This document shows positions 7,454 through 15,317 of a stretch of DNA of 59,495 nt, piece after piece. This DNA comes from Pseudomonadales bacterium. GTDB taxonomy: Bacteria > Pseudomonadota > Gammaproteobacteria > Pseudomonadales > DC-out160. Position 1 is the first letter of the stretch. Each line of letters begins with the position of its first letter. The notes under the pieces are model-generated. The model did no database searches. It was not told the origin of the DNA and saw only the letters and a program-made list of their open reading frames with translations. The stretch covers positions 1 to 59,495 of the forward strand of contig JAHRWA010000101.1 of assembly GCA_019090455.1 (NCBI GenBank), read 5' to 3'. Both the position numbers and the translations under genes were made by a program.

Positions 7454-9643
7454 ATGATCTTTGGCCGAAAAAACCGTAAACCAATTACCATCCCGAAGAA
7501 AGAAGTTGCGGAATGGAAATACAGCACTTGTAACTATTGCTCCACAGGCTGTGCGATTGAGATTGGTTTAGACAAAGAAGGCAAGGTAGTGACCAGCCGT
7601 GGACATGCCGGTGCCGATGTAAACCGTGGAAAGCTGTGCATTAAAGGCCTATTAGAAACCGAATTATTTGAGTCCGATGGGCGAGGTACCGAGCCCTTAA
7701 TACGCGACAAATATCATGAGGACTTTAAAACCACTAGCTGGGATCATGCGCTGGATCACACCGCAGAGAAGATTAAAGAGATTCAAGGTAAGTACGGTCG
7801 TGACAGTTTTGCCGTGATATCCACGGGCCAACTGTTGACTGAAGAGTTTTACACCTTAGGCAAGTTGGTGCGAGGCTGTATTGGCACCAATAACTACGAT
7901 GGCAATACCACCTTGTGCATGGCATCAGCCGTGTCCGGCTACAAACGCTCTTTTGGCTCCGATGGCCCTCCAGGTTGCTATGGTGATTTTGAACACACGG
8001 ATTGCTTTATGGCTTTCGGCTCTAACCTGCCAGAGCAGCACCCGGTTATCTACTGGAGATTAAAAGAGGCTAAGGAGAAGCGGAATTTCCCCATAATCGT
8101 GGTTGACCCTCGGGTAACCATGTTCGCTCAATTTGCCGATATTCATTTACCTATTACTCCTGGCACCGATTGCGTATTGCTTAACGCTATGATGTATGTG
8201 ATTTTTGATGAAGGTTTGGAAGACCAAGCCTATCTTGAAGCTCACACAAACAACCTTGAAGAGCTCAAAGAGGTTGTCGCAAAATACGATCCCAAATCAG
8301 CACAACACATCTGCGGCATTGATGAAGATCGCATTAGAATGGTGGCGCGAATTTACGCTAAAGCCGGGGCCGCCATGTCGATATGGACCATGGGCATCAA
8401 CCAAAGTACTCACGGCTCCGACGGCGTAGCCAATATTAATAACTTGAATTTGGTCACTGGTAACATCGGTAAGCCGGGCGGTACTAGCTTATCCATCACC
8501 GGCCAATGTAACGCGATGGGGACTCGAGAGTGGTCTTCTTGCTCTGGACTGCCAGGATATCGAGCGCTGGAAAAACCGGAACATCGTGAAGAGATTGCTA
8601 ATTATTGGGGTATTGACCCAAGCTTCTTTCCTGAAAAACGCGGGTTGGCGCAAACTGATATTTTTCCGGCCATAGAGACCGGAGAGATCAAAGGCCTTTG
8701 GTTGATCGCTACTAACCCCATGACCTCCATGGCCAACACTCCTCGTATCCGTAAAATGATGGAGAAGCTAGAGTTTTTAGTGGTGCAAGATTGTTATAAA
8801 GATGTGGAGACTAATGAGTATTCACATGTATTTTTCCCCGCTTCGGTTTGGGCCGAAAAAGAAGGCTGTCATACCAACACCGAGCGTCGGGTGAGCATAA
8901 CCCGTAATGCAATGAAACCGCATGCGAACTCTAAGCCTGATTTTTGGGTTTTCAATCAAATGGCGAAACGATTTGATAACGGCAAAGTGATTCGTTTTCC
9001 CGAAAAGCCAGAAGAGGCTTTCGACGAGATGAAGCACTTATCCAAGGGCGAAAATCGTATCTTAGATATTTCGGGTATGACTTACGACAAAATTGAAGCC
9101 GCTCGCGGGATTCAGTGGCCCTTCCGTGAAAGTGACGAAGGCTTGAAGGGTGAAGCTCGCTTGTATACCGATGGCAAATTCCAGACACCTAACGGTAAAG
9201 CCAACTTAATTGCCGTGAACTTTTTTAATAATAACGAGCAGCCTTGTGGAGAGTATCCGTTTTGGTTGAACAGCGGTCGGGTGGTAGAGCATTTTCATAC
9301 CCGAACGCGTACAGGGAAGATCGGCAACTGTAATAAGTTTAGCCCAACGCCTTTTATGGAAATGAATCCTGATGCTGCAGAAGAGCTTAATATCCAGCAT
9401 CAGCAATACGTGCGTTTGACTTCTCGCCGAGGCGACGCTGTGGTGATGGTTCAGTTAACCCAGCGGGTACCGCGTAACATGGTCTTTATTCCGTTCCATT
9501 ATTACGACTGTGTCAACCGTCTTAGTTTAGGATTGTTAGACCCTCATTCTCGTCAGCCTGCATTTAAGCAATGCTCTGTTCGTGTCGAGCCCGTTGATCA
9601 AGCTGAAGCGGCACGACTTAATGCCGAACGCCGTACGTTTTAA
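7454..9643 (+). CDS. NarB/NasA-type molybdopterin oxidoreductase, catalytic subunit
   Basis: The protein of about 729 residues belongs to the NapA/NarB/Nas branch of bis-MGD molybdoenzymes. From the ATG at 7454 the [4Fe-4S] cysteines are C26, C29, C33 and C62, and the molybdenum ligand is C156 in TLCMASAV, followed by GYKRSFGSDGPPGCYGDFEHTD as in nitrate reductases. The segment PGGTSLSITGQCNAMGTRE matches the NarB/NasA pattern. There is no twin-arginine signal, so it acts in the cytoplasm. GGG lies seven bases before this ATG; an upstream in-frame TTG at 7442 overlaps that site and is less likely. The next gene supplies FeS clusters and a membrane anchor, so electrons probably come from quinol. 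Nitrate is the likeliest substrate, but this is inference. Confidence 0.8.
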   Translation: MIFGRKNRKPITIPKKEVAEWKYSTCNYCSTGCAIEIGLDKEGKVVTSRGHAGADVNRGKLCIKGLLETELFESDGRGTEPLIRDKYHEDFKTTSWDHALDHTAEKIKEIQGKYGRDSFAVISTGQLLTEEFYTLGKLVRGCIGTNNYDGNTTLCMASAVSGYKRSFGSDGPPGCYGDFEHTDCFMAFGSNLPEQHPVIYWRLKEAKEKRNFPIIVVDPRVTMFAQFADIHLPITPGTDCVLLNAMMYVIFDEGLEDQAYLEAHTNNLEELKEVVAKYDPKSAQHICGIDEDRIRMVARIYAKAGAAMSIWTMGINQSTHGSDGVANINNLNLVTGNIGKPGGTSLSITGQCNAMGTREWSSCSGLPGYRALEKPEHREEIANYWGIDPSFFPEKRGLAQTDIFPAIETGEIKGLWLIATNPMTSMANTPRIRKMMEKLEFLVVQDCYKDVETNEYSHVFFPASVWAEKEGCHTNTERRVSITRNAMKPHANSKPDFWVFNQMAKRFDNGKVIRFPEKPEEAFDEMKHLSKGENRILDISGMTYDKIEAARGIQWPFRESDEGLKGEARLYTDGKFQTPNGKANLIAVNFFNNNEQPCGEYPFWLNSGRVVEHFHTRTRTGKIGNCNKFSPTPFMEMNPDAAEELNIQHQQYVRLTSRRGDAVVMVQLTQRVPRNMVFIPFHYYDCVNRLSLGLLDPHSRQPAFKQCSVRVEPVDQAEAARLNAERRTF

Positions 9644-9658
9644 GGGGAGAATTAAATC

Positions 9659-11674
9659 GTGTTTACAGTGAAGAATATCTATATGCAGGCAACCGATAAA
9701 GAGAGCTCAGGTGTTTCAATGGTTTACCCTGACGCAAAAAAGAATGATGAAAATTCAAAGTTAGCCGCCTTAAAAGAGCAGGGCGAAAAAAGCAGTTTAT
9801 GGGAGATTCGCACGGAGGAGCAGGATTACGCTTTTTTACCGCAAACCGATCACGAAAATGAAAATCGCTACGGACAAAAAATTGATTTAGTCGATCTAAC
9901 CGGACTACCTGAAAATCGTTCCATGTTCATCAATGAGAATCCTGAAGTCGGCTGCAACCCTGATCGTAATAAGCAGCATGGTTTTTTCTTTACCGCCGAT
10001 AACTGCATTGGCTGCCACGCTTGTGAAGCGGCGTGCAGTGAGAAAAACGACAATCCGGCCCACTTGGCTTTTCGTTCAGTAGGTTACGTGGAGGGCGGAA
10101 GTTTCCCTGACTACAAGCGTATGAATATCTCCATGGCTTGTAACCACTGTGACGATCCGGTTTGTTTGAAAGGCTGTCCAACCAAAGCCTATACAAAACA
10201 CGCTGAGTACGGTGCCGTACTACAAGATCCAGAAACTTGTTTTGGTTGCGGCTATTGCACCTGGGTTTGCCCTTACAACGCACCACAACTAGACCCGATA
10301 CAAGGTCAAGTTTCAAAGTGCAATATGTGTGTGGATCGCTTAGAAGTCGGCTTAAAACCCGCGTGTGTCTCGGCTTGTCTTGGCAATGCTTTGGACTTTG
10401 GCGTCATTGAAGACGTACCAGAAAATCGAGAGCAAGCCAAAGTCTCCATTCCAGGTTTCCCCGATCCCAGCATTACTCGTCCTAATATACGCTTTCAGCA
10501 AACCACGACAATGCCGGATGAAATGCAGCGCACGGACAGCATGCCAGTTAAGTACCACAAAGATGAGAAAGGCAATTACAAACCTGTGGTGGATCAGAAA
10601 CAAGGCAAAGCCACTCACTGGAATTTCACCCGCTTAAGTTCTGCTGAAAATCCATTGGTCTTATTTACCCTGTCGGCGCAGGCTTCCATAGGGGCTTTCG
10701 CGCTTCCTTTTATAGGGGCAGAGTTAAATATACCAGCTATGATGACCTTTAAAGCGAGTGCTTTATATGTGCCGTTTAATATCTTTTGCTTTGGCATGAT
10801 TTTCTTTGGTTTATTTATGTCGACTCTGCATTTAGGAAAGCCGTTGCGTTTTTACCGTGGCTTTAATAATTTGCAGCACTCTCCCGTCTCTCGTGAAGGT
10901 TTGGGTATTGCCGTGTTTATGACAATGCTAGCCTTCAATATTGCCTGCTCCTTGCCTGCCAATACTTGGGTAATGGAAATGGCAGCGGCCATCGTCGGTC
11001 AAGATCTAGTGGATTACGTTCCGGTTGAGCTGGCTGCAACAATGGCCACTGTGTTTGCCTATCTCGCATTGCCTGCGAGTTTAGCCGGTTTGTATTACAT
11101 GAATAAATGTTATCGGATTCCAGCGCGACCGTTTTGGGATCACTGGCAGGTGGGCACTTCGTTCTTTGGTAATACATTATCACTGGGCGCGTTTTTAGCT
11201 GGTGCTTCAATGGCGGCTTATGCTGTGTTTACCGAGGGTCAAACCCAACTAATCTTTACCATTGCGGGTTCGGTAATGTTATTAGGGATGGTGGCTGAGG
11301 CCATAGGCTTGTCCGGTCACTCCAAGTCAATGAATGCGGCAGAGCACGAAGGCGCGGCGGCTCATTACATCCAGTCCACTACTTTTGGTAAGTCTTATGT
11401 TTTACGTAACGTAGTGATGGCCCTAAATATTCTTTTAGTTGCAGTGTTGTTGATAAGTGATGTTTCTGGAACGGCAGCTCTAGTGCTCTGGGCTATAGCC
11501 GGAAGTTTATTGATTTTTACCGCTCTAGTGAGTCGCGCGTTGTTCTATGTTTTAGTCATACCCACGACGATGCCTGGAGCCTTTTTCTGGAAGAATAAAG
11601 GTTTCGAGCAGCACGCTAGGGATATCGGTTTAGCCAATATGCCACAAGTGGGAGTAGTGCCCGACGGACACTAA
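9659..11674 (+). CDS. Fused four-cluster ferredoxin and DmsC-type membrane anchor
   Basis: The 671-residue protein joins two parts that are normally separate. Residues about 115-265 are a DmsB/NrfC-like ferredoxin with four cysteine groups: CIGCHACEAAC, CNHCDDPVCLKGC, CFGCGYCTWVC, and CNMC with CVSAC. Residues about 325-655 hold about eight membrane helices with DmsC features (LHLGKPLRFYRGFNNLQHSPVSRE; CYRIPARPFWDHW). It should take electrons from quinol in the membrane and pass them through the FeS chain to the catalytic subunit. No TAT signal is present, matching a cytoplasm-facing complex. GTG start at 9659 with GGGGAG nine bases upstream; only 15 bases separate it from the preceding stop. 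Confidence 0.85.
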   Translation: MFTVKNIYMQATDKESSGVSMVYPDAKKNDENSKLAALKEQGEKSSLWEIRTEEQDYAFLPQTDHENENRYGQKIDLVDLTGLPENRSMFINENPEVGCNPDRNKQHGFFFTADNCIGCHACEAACSEKNDNPAHLAFRSVGYVEGGSFPDYKRMNISMACNHCDDPVCLKGCPTKAYTKHAEYGAVLQDPETCFGCGYCTWVCPYNAPQLDPIQGQVSKCNMCVDRLEVGLKPACVSACLGNALDFGVIEDVPENREQAKVSIPGFPDPSITRPNIRFQQTTTMPDEMQRTDSMPVKYHKDEKGNYKPVVDQKQGKATHWNFTRLSSAENPLVLFTLSAQASIGAFALPFIGAELNIPAMMTFKASALYVPFNIFCFGMIFFGLFMSTLHLGKPLRFYRGFNNLQHSPVSREGLGIAVFMTMLAFNIACSLPANTWVMEMAAAIVGQDLVDYVPVELAATMATVFAYLALPASLAGLYYMNKCYRIPARPFWDHWQVGTSFFGNTLSLGAFLAGASMAAYAVFTEGQTQLIFTIAGSVMLLGMVAEAIGLSGHSKSMNAAEHEGAAAHYIQSTTFGKSYVLRNVVMALNILLVAVLLISDVSGTAALVLWAIAGSLLIFTALVSRALFYVLVIPTTMPGAFFWKNKGFEQHARDIGLANMPQVGVVPDGH

Positions 11675-11682
11675 CAGTACTT

Positions 11683-12099
11683 ATGCAATTAAATGATCTG
11701 CTCGGTAAAACCTGCTTAATCGGTTTGAGTTACTTCGACACTAACCAGGCATTGCTAAAGCAAATGCAGCATGCCGGTCAGGTCGTGACAGTGGATGTCG
11801 AAGAAGGCATTGGTATTGTGCTTCATAAAAAGGAGCAAAAGGACCAGGACTCCAACAAACAAGCGCCTAAACATAAAACCGAAAAGCCGCCCATCTTTAC
11901 ATTACCCTCTTCTTTGGCGGCCTGGTTTTCGGCTCCCGCTGGAACCTATCGAGACGAAACAGGGATGCTGTTAATTCAAGACCCTGATTATTTCGTCACT
12001 TGGGACATCCATAAAACCAAAGATGACACTCAAGAAGGTCAGCATGAATGGTGGCGCTGGGTGCCGAGGACGGTAGCGCCTTCGGTGAATGCAAAGTAA
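11683..12099 (+). CDS. Small operon protein of unknown function
   Basis: The 138-residue soluble protein starts eight bases after the stop of the FeS/anchor gene, so it is part of the same operon. It has a small beta-rich head (residues about 1-50, with DLLGKTCLIGLSYFD), a basic linker of about 25 residues (KKEQKDQDSNKQAPKHKTEK) and a tail rich in aromatic residues (YFVTWDI, EWWRWVPR). It lacks cysteine motifs for metal clusters and does not resemble TorD/NarJ chaperones. It may be an accessory or assembly factor for the molybdoenzyme, judged from position only. Confidence 0.7.
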   Translation: MQLNDLLGKTCLIGLSYFDTNQALLKQMQHAGQVVTVDVEEGIGIVLHKKEQKDQDSNKQAPKHKTEKPPIFTLPSSLAAWFSAPAGTYRDETGMLLIQDPDYFVTWDIHKTKDDTQEGQHEWWRWVPRTVAPSVNAK

Positions 12100-12232
12100 T
12101 ATAACGCACAGGTTTTTTAGTCGTATCTGCGTTAGGGTCTAGTTAATCCCAGGTCGGTAAGAAAAAATTAAAACAATTTTTCGATGAAATACGAATTGAG
12201 AAATATCGCGGAATTAGACTTCGACTCGCAAA

Positions 12233-12868
12233 TTAAGAAGAAAACTGGTCATGAGCAGGATCGGCGATAGCTCGCCATAACAACTCAAACAGTACATTAG
12301 CTTGCCCTGAAATAGACTCTTTAGATCTGCGAACAATATTGCCTTGGACCAGCCGGATGAAAACTCCGGCAAAATAATCAAAGAGAATGTCGCCACTCAC
12401 GTCCTTATTCAACACGCCCTGCTCCTGCCCTTTTTCAATTTCAGATAGAAGCATTTTTGAGAATTGTTGTTTTACGAGAGGATCTGACTGCTCAGTGGAA
12501 TCATCGGCAATTGCATGCTGCGCTAATAGCGCTACCTTAGGGTGCTTTTCAAAATAATCGAGCACGACTGAAAAGCCTTTTCTCATTCTCTCTTTATAGT
12601 TTTCAGTTTGACTTAAATTGTCGCTAACGGTTGCTGTCAATTGCCCCAGCCAATGCTCTAGGCTGGCAGAAAGCAATGCTTCTTTTGTTCCGTAATACCG
12701 ATAGATGGTCTGCAAAGAGGTATTTGCTGATTTCGCAATTTCACTAAACCCCACTTGCGATAGTGGTCTGTCAGAAAACAGCTCTAACACCGCATTTTCT
12801 ATGCGCCGCTGGATCTTGGGACTCAATAATGTGCGATCAACTGTATCGGACACTCTTTTACGTGACAT
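12233..12868 (-). CDS. TetR-family transcriptional regulator
   Basis: The 211-residue protein has an N-terminal helix-turn-helix (RRIENAVLELFSDRPLSQVGFSEIAKSANTSLQTIYRYYGTKEALLSASL, about 21-70), the standard TetR pattern, and an all-helical ligand/dimer domain. It converges with the molybdoenzyme operon and diverges from the MaoC-like gene 403 bases away, which makes the latter a likely target. A direct repeat at 12916-12945 in that spacer is a candidate binding site. The last third of the gene exists as a decayed second copy at 7014-7202. Confidence 0.9.
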   Translation of the reverse strand: MSRKRVSDTVDRTLLSPKIQRRIENAVLELFSDRPLSQVGFSEIAKSANTSLQTIYRYYGTKEALLSASLEHWLGQLTATVSDNLSQTENYKERMRKGFSVVLDYFEKHPKVALLAQHAIADDSTEQSDPLVKQQFSKMLLSEIEKGQEQGVLNKDVSGDILFDYFAGVFIRLVQGNIVRRSKESISGQANVLFELLWRAIADPAHDQFSS

Positions 12869-12915
12869 TATTTTGACCCGCTAACAATTACGTTTTTACT
12901 CATGCTTAACACTCG

Positions 12916-12945
12916 GTTCATGAATAACACTCGTTCATGAATAAC
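12916..12945. promoter_or_regulatory. Direct repeat, candidate TetR operator
   Basis: GTTCATGAATAAC occurs twice (12916-12928 and 12933-12945), each preceded by ACTCG or ACTCGG. The core TTCATGAA is itself a palindrome, as expected for a dimeric binder. It lies 48-77 bases upstream of the tetR start codon, so autoregulation is plausible. Binding is not shown. Confidence 0.4.
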
Positions 12946-13234
12946 TTTCAGAAAACGCCTAAGGGATTCGCCCCCTGATTGGCTCACTGATTATACAGAT
13001 TTTAACGCATAATCACGATAAAGAAATTGAATCCACATCCAAATCGCTCAACCCTAGAACCGTTCAGACTACAGTCTTCCAAACAGCCGTCCAAACAGCA
13101 ATGGACAGTAGTGTAATTGATGTTACACTTTAAGCACTCAGGCACATTCTCCTTCAGAATATTAAGAATAAAGCTACCTGTACGAATATCGGTCTTTCCT
13201 TAATTTTACAAAAACAAATTGATAAGACCACTCT

Positions 13235-13262
13235 GCTACACACTACTTGCTACATACTACTA
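13235..13262. repeat. 14-base tandem duplication before the MaoC-like start
   Basis: Two units, GCTACACACTACTT and GCTACATACTACTA, differ at two bases and end nine bases before the ATG at 13272, abutting the ribosome-binding region. It belongs to a set of short duplications at gene boundaries in this window. Confidence 0.6.
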
Positions 13263-13271
13263 GGATTGTAG

Positions 13272-14210
13272 ATGAATCAAATGAAAAGCGTGCCCTATTT
13301 TTGTGCCTTTGAACAAGGTTCAAGTGTCGCATCTTGGGGCTCCGTTGGAATTCGCAGTGCATTTCCTTTTTTACGACCAAAGGAAAACCCTTCTTTCTTT
13401 AACCCTGTACTCGATTTGGTTTCACCTCCTAGCAGCCGACTCATCGAGCACTATATTGAATGGACGGGTGCCTCTCAATCGAAATATCAAGATGAAGTCC
13501 CACCGCATCTCTTTTCTCAATGGAGCATCCCGCTAGTCACGCGAGTGTTACTACAAGCTCGATACCCACTTAAGGACATCATTAACCAGGGATGCAGTAT
13601 CAAGATTAACGCCAGAATACCCCGGGGAGAAAAGCTTTGGCTTACCGCTCGCCTCATTAATTTGGTGGAATCAGGGGATCGCATACGTTTTTCTGTCCAA
13701 GTATCGACATCGACATCAGACCTACCCAACGCCATCGTTGCTGTATTCAATTTAGTGCTACTGCCTGAAATGAGTGAAACAAAAGAAAGAAATAAGTCAT
13801 CTAGAATACAGGGTGATTTTTTTGAATCCGGTCATTGGTCAGCAGACGACACGGATGGATTTCGCTACGCTTTACTGACTGGAGATTTCAATCCTATACA
13901 CTGGATCGATCCTGTAGCAAAACGATCTAGCTTTGGTGGAAAGGTGTTGCATGGATTCGCTAGCTTATGTCGTACCTGGGAGAGTCTAGAGTCATCAAAA
14001 CAGGATGGCGGTATAGGCAGAGATTCAAACAAACGAATTGAACAAATAAGCGTTAAGTTCCTACAACCCGTCAGATTGCCATCAACCGAATTAAAGGTAA
14101 TGACTTCGGTTAAAACAAATAAAGAAGGGGATCATCGATTGAGAGTCAGAGGGAAAAACAATCATCTGCATTTGGCGGGGAAGTTTAAAATGTCGGATAA
14201 TTTTGTTTGA
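13272..14210 (+). CDS. MaoC-like acyl dehydratase (double hot-dog)
   Basis: The 312-residue protein carries the R-hydratase motif in its second half: FRYALLTGDFNPIHWIDPVAKRSSFGGKVLHGFASL (about 195-235), with the catalytic Asp and His in DFNPIH. The first half (about 60-165) reads as a second, degenerate hot-dog domain with ARIPRGEKLWLTARL. Such enzymes hydrate trans-2-enoyl thioesters in fatty-acid oxidation or polyketide/PHA metabolism. It is divergent from the TetR gene, the usual arrangement for TetR-controlled lipid genes. ATG at 13272; no clear Shine-Dalgarno beyond AGGATTG. Confidence 0.8.
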   Translation: MNQMKSVPYFCAFEQGSSVASWGSVGIRSAFPFLRPKENPSFFNPVLDLVSPPSSRLIEHYIEWTGASQSKYQDEVPPHLFSQWSIPLVTRVLLQARYPLKDIINQGCSIKINARIPRGEKLWLTARLINLVESGDRIRFSVQVSTSTSDLPNAIVAVFNLVLLPEMSETKERNKSSRIQGDFFESGHWSADDTDGFRYALLTGDFNPIHWIDPVAKRSSFGGKVLHGFASLCRTWESLESSKQDGGIGRDSNKRIEQISVKFLQPVRLPSTELKVMTSVKTNKEGDHRLRVRGKNNHLHLAGKFKMSDNFV

Positions 14211-14462
14211 TTTATTGTAAACTTCGGTGAGGTAACACTTCTTTCTTAATTTGTTTAAACATTTTATTTTGAGTCGTTTTCAATTCAAATGCGATTGAAG
14301 GTTTAACCAGGACTTTCAAGCTATGCTGCAGCCGCTGACACCCTCACTCCGCCACTTCTTACTGCCCCACAAACTTTTGACGCAAAACCACTCTTCGCAT
14401 AAATGACTATCATGCTGATATTTGTGCTTGCACGATGAATAAATACTATATGGGTTTAATAT

Positions 14463-15233
14463 ATGCTTCGATTCGTTTTAATAGTTGTGCTTGTCATATC
14501 TGGGCCTATACAGGCTAAAACCCTTCAAATACTCACAATGGAGAATGCGCCCTACAGCTTTACTCAAAATAATGAGGTCAAAGGCATTGGGGTTGCGTTA
14601 GTCAAAGAAGCCTTTAAACGGATGGATCAGCCTATCCAGGTATCTATTGCTCCCTGGGCTAGAGCCATGGAGCAAATAAGGAGTGGCACTGTCGATGGTT
14701 TATTTAATGTTTATAGGACAGCTGAACGAGAATTATTCGCTGATTATTCAGAATTATTACAAGATGAAACCGTCGTATTGTTTGTGAGAAAGAATTCAAC
14801 CATAACATTTAACGGTGATCTGGCCGCCTTGAGTCAGTATAAATTTGGAACGATCCGTGGTTATAGCTATGGTCGAACCTATGATAAAACCGTTGCGGAT
14901 GGCGTCATTAACAAAATCAAACTTTTAACGTTAACAGAACAGGCTTTACGTATGTTAATGATGGAACGCATTGATATTGCACCCAGTGGTCGGCATGTGG
15001 GTAAATACTATCTGCATCAATTGGGCCTACAGGCTAGCGTCAGAGAGTTATCGCCACCGCTTGAAACAGTACCGACCTATTTAATTTTCCCCAAAAAAAA
15101 CAAATCAGATGCACTTCGTCGACGATTCAACAAAGCGTTGCAGTCCATGCGTGATGATGGAACCTATGAAAAAATATATCAGACTTTCCACCCTCTTCTG
15201 GAAGAAAACCTATCCCAGGAACCTAGAACCTGA
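14463..15233 (+). CDS. Periplasmic solute-binding protein, family 3
   Basis: The 256-residue protein has a signal peptide (MLRFVLIVVLVISGPIQA, cleavage near 18) and the bacterial SBP family 3 pattern: LQILTMENAPYSF at the start, GIGVALVKEAFKRM, APWARAMEQIRSGTVDGLFNVYRTAER, then a hinge near 110 (TFNGDLAALSQYKFGTIRGYSYG), ending with RFNKALQSMRDDGTYEKIYQTF. No ABC permease is nearby. The next gene, 84 bases on, is a hybrid sensor kinase, so it may act as a ligand sensor rather than in uptake; this is inference. The 3' end runs into short imperfect repeats of GAACCT and CCTAAG (15210-15290). Confidence 0.85.
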   Translation: MLRFVLIVVLVISGPIQAKTLQILTMENAPYSFTQNNEVKGIGVALVKEAFKRMDQPIQVSIAPWARAMEQIRSGTVDGLFNVYRTAERELFADYSELLQDETVVLFVRKNSTITFNGDLAALSQYKFGTIRGYSYGRTYDKTVADGVINKIKLLTLTEQALRMLMMERIDIAPSGRHVGKYYLHQLGLQASVRELSPPLETVPTYLIFPKKNKSDALRRRFNKALQSMRDDGTYEKIYQTFHPLLEENLSQEPRT

Positions 15234-15317
15234 ATCCGAGAACCTGAAACCTAGACCTAAGCCCCTAAGCCCCTAAGTTCCTAAGTTCCTACACTCTAGA
15301 AAGTAGAACATAATTTT

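Larger units (their letters stand above)
12869..13271. other. Divergent intergenic region between TetR and MaoC-like genes
   Basis: This 403-base spacer holds the promoters of both flanking genes. Visible structure is the direct repeat at 12916-12945 close to the tetR start and a 14-base duplication at 13235-13262 just before the MaoC-like start. I see no gene or RNA in it. Confidence 0.5.
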
